Positions 40,101-62,353 of a stretch of DNA of 64,000 bases are shown here, piece by piece. Source of the DNA: Cristatella mucedo. Lineage: Eukaryota; Bryozoa; Phylactolaemata; Cristatellidae. The first letter of the stretch is position 1. Every line of letters starts with the position of its first letter. Under the pieces are notes generated by a model. It saw only the letters and a program-made list of their open reading frames with translations. It ran no database searches and was not told the origin of the DNA. Both the position numbers and the translations under genes were made by a program. Where the stretch lies: NCBI GenBank assembly GCA_009760855.2, contig WPIO01000046.1, positions 676,001 to 740,000 of the forward strand, written 5' to 3'.

Positions 40101-43100
40101 ATGCGATACGGATATCTTAATATTATTATCACTGTCACACTGCTAAATTGGTCTAGGTCCTACCTTCACTAAGAGATGTCAGGTTGTTGATGCAACTGCT
40201 TGTTGGTCATTGCCCTTAAACAATGGGGTACCTTGGGGTTTGGTCTCAGACCCGCTTACCTCCCTACATCGATGGCATTCCCTCTGGATCGATTCTAACT
40301 TCCGGAAGCTTACAAATGAGAAGACCCACCTTATAGTTTTGGGCAACTATCCCAAAACGACCTCTCAATGGATGAGCACAGTGCCTCCGCAGAGTTAAGT
40401 CGGCCTAATTTCAGCTAAGGAATTTTGCCGATTCATGGGCCAACTTAGGCAAGAGCTATGACAGCCAAGCTTGTCTGTGCGTTATTGACATGGCATCTAG
40501 ATTGCAGCCATTCCATTTATTTGGGACTCTTGGCTTCTACCGTTGATCGCCTGCTACTGTTGCAACTTGCGCTTGTGCAAAGAAACTAGCTTGGATAGAT
40601 CAACCGCGTGTGGGGCTTGCTTGTTTAAAAAAAATAAAAGAGTATTTTGCCTTCACCAAATCTGCATGCCATCCTCTGGAAAGTGAGCCGGGCTAGTCTC
40701 GGGAGTTGATCTCCTGCAGGTGCCAAATGTAAGCCTCCTTAGCACCCTTCAATGCAAGCAGACACTCTTCTAATGCATGTGTATAGAACGGGACTTTTAT
40801 ATTCGATATATTGTATAGTCTATAGAATTTTCTTGTCTACAGGGATGATGCACAGGTTCTGTAGTCTCCTCATACTTTGTCAGTTGTTAAAAATGTTTAA
40901 AGTTTGCTGCTCTTGTCTTTGATGTTGTCTTGCATGCCGACCTATCCCTAACAGTTCCCCACCACTCTGCTTTCAGTATTTCGTTACTGATGGAGTGATC
41001 CTGTTAAATAAACTGGCAGCCCTCAATCGCTTGCATGCATTTTTATCTGAGTAATTCACTGTCCCTCCGTTGCTTTTAGAGGCAAAGTGACTGTATTCAC
41101 GGTATTGTGCGAAAAGTACGAACCAAGCCTGAACCGTGATCCACTCTACAAGCAGTATCTCGACAAGATAGGGCAGCTGTTTTTTGGAATACCGCCACCG
41201 ACGCGTCGCTCTGGCTTTCTCAGTAAGTTTTAATCTTAGCTTCTGCTTGCCTTCCACACTTTTGCAGTACGGGCGCTAGAGGCCAGTTGTGTGTTTACAC
41301 TATTTTCCCGGAACTAGTGGGCATTCGTCTTGGCCGAAGAGTGCAAAGCAAAGCCTTTGTTCGTGACAAAGTGCTAAAATTGTAGTGAGGGATCTGTATT
41401 ACCAAGAGTGGGCCATATGGTATGAAAGAGGTGGAAAGCATGTGTTTCAGCTGTTGCTGTTTGCAGGGTCGTAGCCAGCATTTGTTTCGACAGTTTTTTA
41501 GCTAGTGCTTGTAAATGAAATCGGTTGAGTAAGGTCGGTCAGTTGAACGCAAAGCTAAATGTGTATGACTATGCAAACCAATATCTGCTCTCTCGTTGCC
41601 GACCACAGCAGGCCTAATGGTTGCAGCTGGGCACCAAATTTGCAATAGCAAGCATGCACATTCACTCAGGTAACATGCCGGGAATCAGATCGAGTACTTG
41701 AGTGAAGTTTAATGCCGTGCTTTAAAGCCCTGAATTTGCATGCCAGAAAGCAGTAGCATTGACAGCTCGTGAGGTCAGAGCACTGGACCGGTAACACCAA
41801 GTTTTCGGGCTCAGTCCTGCTCCAGGCTGAAAATCTTTTTTTGTGATTGGCTTTATAATTTCTTAATAAAATTATTTCGGTTCATAAATAGTAAGGTGGT
41901 TTCATCGTCACTCATTTTGAGAAAGCTTGTTGTTATTCCAGAGCAAATATTGGCAGTACATCCTGATGGGAAGTTATGAGAGTTCAACATGATAAAAGGC
42001 AGATATGAATGAAGGCACAGCAGCCGTTATGTGTTGTCTGCACAAAGATCAGCCACAAAGATCAGTCGATATATCAGCCCTATGGGCTGATATATCGACT
42101 TGATGGAGAGTACAGATGATGAAAGGAATGCACCTTGAACAAAGACTTTAGGTACTCCATACTCTAAGGCTCAACTGATATCGCAGATCAGCTTCAGTAA
42201 TGCTCCATCGAGATCATAGGTGCACCACAAGGACATGATGATCAGAGGTATCAAATGTTGCCAAACTGTACTGCTCTCGATCTAGCAGGAATCGACTTTA
42301 ATGTTGTCACTCACTTATAGGTATGTTAGATTCCACGTATAAGGATATCGGATAAACAAAAACTCCATTTATAAGAATAGCAGTTCTTCGTCCCAGATTG
42401 TAAGCAATATTAGTCTCACTCTGCATATGTGAATACACCGTATAATAAAGCCTATTTGTCAGCCCGAGCTTATTCTTCATTCTCTTGCACCGACCTACCT
42501 ATCGGAAATACATACAGAATTACAGAATCGAAATTTAAAAATGGCAGACCACATCCTACTACCGGACCTTCTGACTCAAGTCGTTGTGATATGCACGTCT
42601 AAACCAACCTCCTGTTTTCCTTTTTCGAGAGCCTTTTTAGATGTTTTCCTTTTTCGAGAGCCTTTTTGACCCGGCTTTCAATGTGTAAGCTCCCAAAGCC
42701 TAGAACTCGCATCTGCTTGATGCCATAGCATCTACCAGCTTGACGACATTTAAAAAGGAGCCAAGCCCCCAACTAAAAATCTCAGCCTTTGCTTCGTTAG
42801 TGTGCATTGTCCTTTGTGAGCGTGTGCGTCCTGACAAGGTTCATGTTATCGCTAATCAATTGGCATGCTTCCTTTCCAGCTTTTATAAATGTGCCTAGAA
42901 GAAAGAGATTTAGTTCTCTTAGGCTATGGAGATTTCATTAGAATTATTATTAATAGTCAGTAGTTTTATTATGCATTAGCTGGTTAGCACCTTGCTGGGA
43001 CCTGGTCACTACAACATGCTACGTGGCAGTTTGTAGTTTTCTGTATACCCAGTGTGCCCCAGCATCAGTTCCAACTGGTCATTGCTGCATTCTCGACAAT

Positions 43101-44479
43101 AATAGCCTTCTCTTGAGATGCTCCCAGAAGTTCATTGAGGTGTATTTCCTTGAACGGATTATCTTGTGGCTAGTTGTAAGTTACTCTTAAGCAAGTAGAG
43201 CTGAAACGCATAGCCATTCCATCGGCCCAAAGAGACAAGCCGGCAGACACGCTCACGGCACGGCATCGAGTGTCGATATAGTCTGCAACTCAGTTTAGCC
43301 ATTTGCTGCCAAGGCGAAAGAAAAAATGCTAATACATATTGTAATGTAATGTATCTCCGTCTGTAACTCCACAAAGTCATAAAGACCATGTGGGTGTTAC
43401 GCAGGAGAGTTTTGTATAGCTCACTCACAGCCTTAGCGGCTTTCGGTACGCATTCGGTACCCAGCAGACTTCGCCTCACACAACAAAGAGAAAGTGGGAA
43501 GCATAGCAGAGTTAGGAGAGCAGTTGAGGTAGTGAGTAGCATGGAAGTAGCAGTTCAGGACTGCTGGAAAGGATGAGCCATAGTCGGCAGTAGGAGAGTA
43601 GTTGTCGTTGCGTAAGAATTGTGGAAGCGTTCCACAGTCTAGGACCTGGAGAGCTAAAACTTCTGTCGCCAACGGTCTTTAAGTGGAGGAATGGAACAGC
43701 TAATGTATTGTCAATACAGGACCTGACGGTATGAAGAAGCTGACACTGGTGCAGCAGTTCAGCTAGGTACGAAGGAGCCAAGCCGTGGCGGGCCTTGTGG
43801 GTCGGCGTAAGAGCTTTGCTCTGTATCTGTTGCTCAACCGGCATCAATCCTAGCTCTTTTAGCAAAAGGGACACGTGGACAAACCTCTGGGATTTGAAGA
43901 CTACCCTTGCAGCCATATTCATAGCCAGCTGCAGTGGCCTAATTGCTTTCTTTGATAGCCCAGCCAAAAGGGAATTACAATAATCAAGCCGAGACAGAAC
44001 TAAAGACCTAGTTAAATTTTTTGCAAGCCACTGTGGAAGACAGCTCCTAATCTTGGATAGGGATCGGACGTGGTGGCTAGCTATAGAAGCAGTCTTCGGA
44101 ATGAAGTGTTTAAAATTTAAGCAGCTGTCAGAAACGACACCTGAATTTCTACATAGCGATAAAGTGAAAGTTATTATACTGTGACTTTTTTCGGCGATGC
44201 TCTGCGATGAGCTTTGGATGTTGCGTTTGCTGCTTCGTCCGATGGTTTTTTCCATTCACGTGGAGCCGCGGGCGTCTCACGGCGCACCGCGCTCCCTCGT
44301 TCGTAGGTAGCCTATTCCAAAGCCTTTTGAGCGGGGGCCCTGGCTCAGACGAGGACTTCGAGGATGGAGACTCGGCGACCGCCTCGGACGAGGAGAGCAC
44401 CGGTGCTGCGACGGCAGCCATGCCGCTGCCGAACCGGAGCTGGCAGCGTCATGCTGCCAGTGCTCCGGATCTCGATTGA
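32625..44479 (+). CDS. GET4: GET4/TRC35, Golgi-to-ER traffic protein 4 (7 exons)
   Basis: Exons 32625-32743, 33501-33579, 34949-35171, 36894-37032, 37439-37579, 41080-41222 and 44307-44479 total 1017 nt, i.e. 338 residues plus stop, close to the usual length near 327. All phases and GT-AG junctions fit. GET4 is an alpha-solenoid scaffold that, with UBL4A/Get5 and BAG6, passes tail-anchored membrane proteins to GET3/TRC40 in the cytosol. Family blocks in order: [135 protein letters not shown] and an acidic, Ser-rich C-terminus. The ATG follows a GC-rich region. Recognition is firm. Confidence 0.97.
32744..34948 (+). other. GET4 introns 1 and 2
   Basis: Intron 1 (32744-33500) and intron 2 (33580-34948) are flanking non-coding sequence. 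Intron 2 has an S2-type SINE at about 34405-34560 (tRNA-like head, T-rich end). Nothing else is recognised. Confidence 0.7.
33501..33579 (+). CDS. GET4: GET4 exon 2
   Basis: 79 nt after acceptor TTTCTTTTAG; encodes [20 protein letters not shown] and ends LEHGQ at donor CAG|GTGAGA. Too short to show as a long ORF in frame. Matches the second helical pair of GET4. Confidence 0.95.
34949..35171 (+). CDS. GET4: GET4 exon 3
   Basis: 223 nt after acceptor TTTTACAG, phase 0 start. It begins [20 protein letters not shown] and ends FASNFWK, splitting a Glu codon at donor G|GTAAAG. Confidence 0.95.
35172..36893 (+). other. GET4 intron 3
   Basis: Contains the foldback element at 35571-35720. A decayed stretch near 36090-36740 has a PEGSVLGT-like trace in one frame, probably an old LINE. 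The ORF at 36292-36732 is judged fortuitous. Confidence 0.6.
35571..35720. mobile_element. Foldback element with a 36-bp perfect palindrome
   Basis: The outer arms taagtgtggcagtggccaa and its inverse (35700-35720) are imperfect inverted repeats with TA at the edges. The centre, 35625-35660, is a 36-bp perfect palindrome (arm AGAGCTCATTAATAAT plus AATT). Total 150 bp, non-coding. Fits a palindromic MITE. Confidence 0.65.
36894..37032 (+). CDS. GET4: GET4 exon 4
   Basis: 139 nt with the strongly conserved [20 protein letters not shown] and [12 protein letters not shown]. The donor is CA|GTAAGT; a CT-rich microsatellite begins 9 nt into the intron. Confidence 0.96.
37042..37190. repeat. CCCT and CT microsatellite in GET4 intron 4
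   Basis: (CCCT)n at about 37050-37134 and (CT)n to 37190, starting 9 nt after the donor of a 406-bp intron. Confidence 0.95.
37439..37579 (+). CDS. GET4: GET4 exon 5
   Basis: 141 nt encoding [40 protein letters not shown] and LLLAVN. The donor GA|GTACGT splits Glu. Confidence 0.95.
38659..38845 (+). mobile_element. SPIN-like hAT non-autonomous transposon
   Basis: 187 bp. The 5' end CAGCGGTTCTCAACCTGTGG and 3' end AGGTTGAGAACCACTG form 16-bp terminal inverted repeats with one mismatch. Internal blocks gggggtcgaacgatcctttc, cgcctaagaccacaggaaaa and aaagggttgcggcattagga match the SPIN (hAT) sequence as I know it. Flanks CTTTATAT and CTCTATAT form an 8-bp target duplication with one difference and a central TA, as hAT elements make. 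No coding capacity, so it would have needed an autonomous partner. Confidence 0.85.
39186..40130 (+). mobile_element. LINE family A, decayed copy
   Basis: Has [15 protein letters not shown], an [10 protein letters not shown] catalytic box and [10 protein letters not shown] with several frameshifts and stops. It ends in a taatattattat tail near 40125. A GACA-rich patch lies at 40045-40085. Confidence 0.75.
40205..40600 (+). mobile_element. LINE remnant, heavily decayed
   Basis: Traces of [26 protein letters not shown] and later RT-downstream blocks in broken frames. Confidence 0.5.
41080..41222 (+). CDS. GET4: GET4 exon 6
   Basis: 143 nt encoding [20 protein letters not shown], then [20 protein letters not shown]. 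Acceptor TTGCTTTTAG, donor A|GTAAGT. Confidence 0.95.
42064..42100. repeat. Perfect 17-bp hairpin
   Basis: Arms AGTCGATATATCAGCCC (42064-42080) and its exact inverse (42084-42100) flank a 3-nt loop. Confidence 0.8.
42690..42950 (+). mobile_element. LINE family A 3' fragment
   Basis: Encodes a remnant of the [15 protein letters not shown] region, then gtgcctagaagaaagagatt and an ATTATTATTAAT tail. Confidence 0.65.
43335..44170 (-). mobile_element. LINE family B, 5'-truncated copy
   Basis: The 3' tail is taatgtaatgta at 43340-43352. The ORF on the minus strand has [33 protein letters not shown] and [16 protein letters not shown]. Truncated upstream of this region near 44170. One frameshift near 43640. 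Confidence 0.85.
44307..44479 (+). CDS. GET4: GET4 exon 7 with stop
   Basis: The acceptor TTCGTAG restores Ser across the junction. It encodes [20 protein letters not shown] and ends SAPDLD, TGA at 44477-44479. Acidic and Ser-rich, as in family C-termini. A LINE B copy ends about 135 bp upstream. Confidence 0.9.
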
Positions 44480-45759
44480 GTGACCCGTGACTTCCCACAC
44501 TAACGCCGCTCCGTGTAGAAGCGGCGGCGGCAGTCGGTTGCTTTCAGTAAGTCGGACGTAGTGTGCATGCTGAGCTGCGGTGTGGTGTAGTGTGTGCTGT
44601 ACGTGCATCGCACCTGCGTGTGTTGCTCGCATTGCACCCGGCATCGTGGAATGCAGACAGCAGATGTTCTTCGTTGGAACCCTGCATCTTCGGTGTATGA
44701 CTAACGGAATTTTGCAAGCAGCTTTGCTGAGGGTTGTAGGCGGATTTTCCGGTCGTCGCGTGCTGCGTGGGTTTTTTGCGTTTGGCTTGGTATCGTTTCG
44801 AAATGGCTGCACGTGGGCTGTCGCTAGCCGCTTTTCCCTAGCACCCCGTTGCCGCTCGGTTGCATTCACGTGGCTGACCCGCACGAGTGGATTCGCTGTG
44901 GCAGCTGGACTGCTTGGCTTCAGCTTCATGCTTCTCTTGCCGTTGGGTAGACCGGCACGCTACGTCGCTCTTTGCCATTCGTTGTAGGACCGTACACGAG
45001 ACCTTCCTCGCATTGGTGGCCAGCCAAGCTTGCAGAACGGTGTGCTGCAAACGAAGAAACCGTGTATGGCCTGCAATCTTTTAGGGGGCATCGATTTGTT
45101 TTATGTAACATTCGGACCTCCCCCCCCCCCCCCACCCCACCCCGGTTAAAGAATTTGCGGGATTTGTTCTCCCTGAGCATTATAAGCAGTTCTGGCATTG
45201 GTAAATCTTGTCAAATAAGTTATGCGTAACATTCTTGTAAAAGACCGTCGTTCACGTTTGATTGATAGAAGCTTGTATTCAGACTTGTGTTAGCTGCAGT
45301 GGACATGCTTGATCGATTTTTTCTCTCAGGCTCGATCTGAAAAAATTAATTCAAACGATCGTCAGTCGGTGTGCCGACTCGCCCTGGGCATATGCTCTCG
45401 AGCGTGAACAGCAGCAGTCGCTGGCCGACGCGGAGCTGCTCTAGCCATGCCCCCCTGGCCTCTCGCCGGCTCGGCTCCGACAGTAGCCGCTCTTGTGAAT
45501 GTCCTCATTGCTTTGGTCGCGCGTATTTCATCTGCTCATAGACCGGCGATGCAGTTTACGACCTTACAAACAAGTCACGTACACCACATTATCTGACATA
45601 CGATACCCACATGCAAACGTCTCCAGCTTTTCTTGGCGTCGTGGCAAGGGTCGTTATCAGCCAACCCACTCCTCAGCTGCTCCATCGAAGGCTTCTGCTT
45701 AAACGTTGCAGCAGGCTGTGACAGCAACAGCTTACCTCTAGACTAGGCGCTGAGTTCGC
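44480..45759. other. Spacer between GET4 and the coiled-coil gene
   Basis: 1.3-kb tail-to-tail spacer. GC-rich up to about 45060 (probably GET4 3' UTR), then a poly-C patch at 45120-45140. No canonical AATAAA was seen close to the GET4 stop. Nothing else recognised. Confidence 0.6.
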
Positions 45760-57301
<11,542 letters not shown>

Positions 57302-57495
57302 GGTGGCGAGTGACGCTATTGTCCCGACGTCAGCGGTAGCGGTGGTGCGATGAAGTGGCGCGCCGACCAAAGACGCGTCCGCCGCCTGACGCGTCAGAGG
57401 CTGACGAGCGAGCTCCGTGAGCTGTGGGTGCCGCTTTCTATGACGAATGAAGAAAGACCGTGCACGGAATCCCTCGGTGGTCAGACGGGCCGTTA

Positions 57496-57604
57496 GAAAG
57501 AGAGAGAGAGAGAGAGAGAGAGGGAGGGAGAGCGAGAGAGAGCGAGAGAGAGAGTGAGAGAGAGAGAGAGAGCGAGAGAGAGACGGATCATATGGAGAGA
57601 GGGA

Positions 57605-57671
<67 letters not shown>

Positions 57672-57686
57672 ATACGGAGAGAGGGA

Positions 57687-57742
<56 letters not shown>
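57496..57742. repeat. GA array with a duplicated spacer
   Basis: GA repeats broken by two near-identical spacers, gatcatatggagagagggaa at 57587 and gatcatacggagagagggaa at 57669. Suggests expansion by unit duplication. Confidence 0.93.
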
Positions 57743-57743
<1 letters not shown>

Positions 57744-58424
57744 AGTCTCTTACAGAGGCTGCTGTGGATAGGATGGACCAGAGAGCCGCTGCGACGGGCG
57801 CTCTCACCGCTTGATCGGCGAACGAGCTAGCTACGCGCACGATTGAGCAAGTTTGATAGCGCCCGATCGCTCCATGCGACTGGAACCTGAGCACTGCGCG
57901 GGGATTGCTAGTCAGCGACGGAACACAGAGTTAAGTTGAGCGCCGAGTTAAGAACCGCTAGCGCCAGCCGCCAGACTCTCCTCACTTAAGCTTCTGCGAC
58001 CTTAGCAAGCCGCCGCCGCCGCCGCCACGACTGCTGAAGGTGGTTGCGTAGCAGTGGCTTCCGTAACTTCCGTACAGCCGCATGCACGAGAGACCTGCAG
58101 GACGCATTCCTTCTGACCGTCCAGTGCAAGTCCGACGGCGGGTTCAGACAAATTTACCAAATGTACCTAATATAATTCAGTTCACTTCTTCCCGCTGGCT
58201 GCAGCGGCGGTTGCAGCCGGCGGCAAATGCAGCGGACAGCGGCGGAACTAATCACCTCCACAGGTAGCCCTTACCCCCTTGGCCAGGCCGCGACACAGCA
58301 GTACAAGTTCGCGTTCTCGACACTGCTTCACGCTACAGCAGCCGTTCTATTTTCAGCGTCGAGAATTCACTCCGTGGCCTATACTTCGCTTGTACTCGGA
58401 CCGCATCAGCGCTATTTAGCGGCT

Positions 58425-58461
58425 ATCGCCATGCATGGCTCGGTGTGCCATGCATGGCGAT
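58425..58461. repeat. Perfect 15-bp hairpin
   Basis: ATCGCCATGCATGGC and its exact inverse around a 7-nt loop. Confidence 0.8.
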
Positions 58462-58499
58462 ACCGTCGCACCCAGAGACAGGAGGAGATAGCATTCTCA

Positions 58500-58790
58500 T
58501 CTGGGTGGGGGACACTACCAGCCAGTTGATTTGATGTAGTGGGAAAAGACCCGCAGGGTTTTCAGTAGGCGGCGCCTGTCCCGCACTTAATGAAAAATAA
58601 TTATGGCGTAAAATTATAGCATTCATTCGACACGAACTCGGCGCTTGCTCTTTGAGTGGAATTAAAGCACGATGTTTTCGTTGACAACGGTCACGGAGCG
58701 TAGGAATATGAGACCGGCCTAGCTCGCTACCCCGCTGTAGGGGGGGCAGGAAGGCAAATGTCCCCCTGCCCCCTGGCTTTGCCACTAGTC
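58500..58790 (-). mobile_element. Putative non-autonomous DNA element, second copy
   Basis: Minus strand starts tagtggcaaagccagggggc; shares interior blocks with 20243-20550 (atattcctacg, acatcgtgc, ctataatttt). The far end is not sharply defined. Confidence 0.45.
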
Positions 58791-58889
58791 ACACCGGTGT
58801 CAGTTTCGTGCTGCCCGATTGGCAGAGCGAACAGGTGGAAGGGGCTCAATAAAATGAACACCTGTAAACTTCTTGTATCGCGAAGCACC

Positions 58890-59273
58890 ATCTCTCTCTC
58901 ACGCTTTTCTCTCTCTCATGCTCCCAAAGCCTGGAACTCCCTCCCGACTTGCGTCAGAACATCCCCTGACTTGACCACATTTAAAAAGAACTTAAAAACA
59001 CACCTATTTAGGACAGCATTTAGTGGGTCCCTGTGATTCGTCCTTCACGTGCTTATGCGTGCTGACACTGTGCATGCTGCCACTAACCACACTTGCATGC
59101 TGACCCTGTGCATGTCACCCCTAACCATGTTATTCATTTTTTTTGTTTTTCAAGCATGATTTTACTTACCATTTAATTGCATTTCCGATTGCAGCAAATG
59201 TAAAGTGCCTAGAAAGAGATTGAGTACTCTGAGGACGCTTTATCAAGTCCAGTATTATTACAGTATTATTATT

Positions 59274-59275
<2 letters not shown>
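58890..59275 (+). mobile_element. LINE family A 3' fragment
   Basis: Encodes HAPKAWNSLPTCVRTSPDLT, then KNLKTHLFRTAFSGSL and stop, followed by the complete 3' UTR with gtgcctagaaagagattgag and an ATTATTACAGTATTATTATT tail. Little decayed. Confidence 0.85.
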
Positions 59276-59314
<39 letters not shown>

Positions 59315-59404
59315 ATCTCTCTCTTTCTCTCTCTCTCTCTCGCCCCATCGATCCCTCTCTCTCTCTCTTGTCTCTCAATCTGTCTGTGTGTGTCTCTGTC
59401 TGTT

Positions 59405-59453
<49 letters not shown>

Positions 59454-59567
59454 CTCTGTCTCTCTCTGTCTGCCTGCCTCTGTCTCTCTTTCTCTGTCTC
59501 TCACTCGCCCCTCTCTTACTCTCTGTCTCTGTCTGTCTGTTTGCCTGTCTCTCTCTCTTCTCTCGCT

Positions 59568-59634
<67 letters not shown>

Positions 59635-59640
59635 GTGAGT
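59275..59640. repeat. CT-rich array
   Basis: Pyrimidine-rich CT/CTGT repeats that directly follow the LINE A tail. Confidence 0.93.
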
Positions 59641-60614
59641 CTCTCTCCTTTCTCTCGACTCGTTGCTGCCGACACACAAGCGGTTGCGAGCGAAACGACT
59701 GATTGGTCAACTTATGACAGCCGAGATATTTATTACTGGCGATTCCTGACCCCCTATGGCTTTGAACTTGTTATGCGATAAGCCGGTTAGGCAGCATCAA
59801 AGCCGAAACCATGTAATGGGCAGCCACCTGTGGTTCAGCAGTTGAGCGAGCCGAGTTTCGCGCTCTTGCGCTCTTGCAATTGAGCCGAACGTGAGTGGCT
59901 GAACATTGCGTCTGCTTTTGGACGCGCGCGATCTTCCGCCGCTGTCGAATAGACTTTTCTACGCAAGAGATGTGGGCTTGCTATCTTTGGGTATGGACCG
60001 TCTGTATTACTGCCGCGTTCCGCTGCCGTCGGCGCGCCCGCTTGCATTGGCGGTGCACTTACAAGTCACTAGCCGCGATTGCAAGGCTTAGGGCTCCATC
60101 TTGTAGGGAGTCGGCCAGGACTAGCACTGTTGCGAGCGCTGTGCTTGCAGCCTAGTTCTGTCCGCACGCGAAAGCCGCTACACCACGTTTGTGTTCATGC
60201 CTCTAAAAAGCCGCCCCACGCTGCCGATTGCAAAGGGACAAGACTGCGCGCCACATGGCGAGGTCGCGTTCACCGACACCTAGCGCTTGGGCCGCGTGGC
60301 AGTTGCTTTAACAGCAGGCTCGCGTGCAGGCGTCGCCGCCCGAAGCGTTAGCAGACGCCGCCGCTGGGAACGTCAAAAGGAAGAAATTAGTTCAAGGCCC
60401 TATGAGCTCGTGCGGTTATAACGCAGCGCACCCTCAACGAAAGAGTTTCAAGCGCACCTTCGCCGACGGCAAATGCGTTTGAAAACCTGCGGCTAAAAGC
60501 TAGATGATACCGGTGATTTAGCTAGGTAAACTTAGAATCAGCCTTGCAATTCGCGATCGGTGCAATACCCCTTCGGCGACGAAATAAGTTATTAACGACC
60601 ACGACCATCCCCAT

Positions 60615-61010
60615 ACGTTATGTATCTCCTTCTGGAACTCCACAACAAAGACTAAGCGGGTGTTACGCTGGAGAGTTTTCTACTGCGAACTCAAAGCCTG
60701 ACTGGCTTTCGGTATGCATACGGTAACCAGCAGACTTAATCTCACGCAAAAAATAGAAAGTTAAAAACACAGCTGAGTTGGGAGGGCTGTTGAGGAAGTG
60801 TGTAGCATGAATTAGCAGCTCGGGGTGGCTGGAAATGATGTATCGCAATCGCCAGCCGAAGAGTAGATGTCGTTAGAGTTGTGAAAGATATTTCCACAAT
60901 CTAGGACATGCAGAGAAAAAGCTTTTTCTGGTAACGGTCTTTAAGTATGAATGCAACAGCTAATATATTACTAATAGAGAACCTGAAGGCGCGTGAAGAC
61001 GAAGATTAGT
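60615..61010 (-). mobile_element. LINE family B 3' fragment, decayed
   Basis: Starts tatgtatctccttctggaac; has ggctttcggtatgcatacgg and later blocks of family B with many changes. Confidence 0.65.
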
Positions 61011-61789
61011 TAAGCTTTACAGCAGCGGCGGGCACCGGAAGTAGGCGGGCAGCGGAGTCTCCGAAGTACATGCAACTCTGTTAAGAAGTCTCTCTTAGAT
61101 CATGGTTCGGCGGTCATTCCAGATGCTGCAGTTCATGTCGCTATTGCAAAGCCACTGCGACTCGCTGGCGTGAATGCCTCGTATTTTGTTTCTGTTCGCT
61201 CAAGCGTCTACGCGAACCGCTCGTCCCAAGCAAACAAAAAGGTAGTGCCAAGTAAACGCCGAGTGACTGCGAGAAAGATTTGAATGAAGAATACGCAAAA
61301 TGATTGTGACCGCTTTATTTTCGTGAGCTGGGCCCAAAGCTGCTCGTGAAAAGCGTGAGCCCACTTCCGGCGCGATTGGCAACAAGCCGGTCGGTTCGGC
61401 GCCGCGTACGACCACGCGCGGTAGATGCAGCGAGCACATTTAAACTCTCTTCATCGGGATACTGATGCGGCTGCTCTTCATTTGCCCGGACTCCGCTGCT
61501 GCCAGGAAACCTTAACATGCCTACAACAAGAGTCTGCTTTGCCGATAACTACCAAGACCGTATACATCATTGAATTCGATATTTGCTCTCTCTCTCTCTC
61601 TCATTATCTGACTATTTATCCATTGGTTAGTGTGAGATCTTTCAAGTTCTTTGGTTCTCTCTAGACTCGATTACCATAACTCTGCACCAGGCTATCGAGT
61701 CGAAAAGCCATCAAATCTCTCCTTTTAGCTCTAAAATGGCCGCTTGGGCAATATTCTAATACAGGGCTGCAGCTGCAAGTCGCAGCTGT

Positions 61790-61855
<66 letters not shown>
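61790..61855. repeat. (CT)n microsatellite
   Basis: Uninterrupted CT for about 65 bp. Confidence 0.95.
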
Positions 61856-61857
<2 letters not shown>

Positions 61858-61914
61858 CGCTATCCCTCATTCTCTCCTCTCTGACCTACATCAACTCCGA
61901 ACTAGATAAATTAA

Positions 61915-62353
61915 CTCACTTGCAGCGGCTGAATTGCTGCACCAGCTTCAGCCTCCTCGTGCCCTCAAGTCCTCCATGGACAATAAATGAGCTGTTCCAT
62001 TCCTCTGCTTGAAGACCATTGGCGACAGAAGCTTTTGCTCTCCAGGTCCTAGACTGTAAACTTACTTCGACGATTTTTGCGAAGCGACAACTGCTCTCCT
62101 GCTGCCGACTATGGCTCATTCTTTCCAGCAGTCCTGAGCTGCTACTTCCATGCTACTCACTATCTCAACTGCTCTCCTGACTCTGCTATGCTTCCCACTT
62201 TCTGTTTGTTGCGCGAGACGAAGTCCGTTGGCTACCGAATGCCTACCGAAAGCCGCTTAGGCTGTGAGTGCGCGATACAAAACTCTCCCGCATAACACCC
62301 ACATGGTCTTTATGGCTTTGCGGAGTTACAGACGAAGATACATTACATTACAT
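61915..62353 (+). mobile_element. LINE family B 3' fragment
   Basis: Contains HYLNCSPDSAMLPTFCLLRE coding remnants, the caaaactctcccgcataaca end and the acattacattacat tail at 62339-62353. Confidence 0.8.

Larger units (their letters stand above)
37580..41079 (+). other. GET4 intron 5
   Basis: 3.5-kb intron holding the SPIN-like element (38659-38845) and two decayed plus-strand LINE A copies (39186-40130 and 40205-40600). No gene was seen in 37600-38640. Confidence 0.75.
41223..44306 (+). other. GET4 intron 6
   Basis: Contains a tRNA-like SINE head near 41765-41850, a perfect hairpin (42064-42100), a plus-strand LINE A 3' fragment (42690-42950) and a minus-strand LINE B copy (43335-44170). 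Confidence 0.7.
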
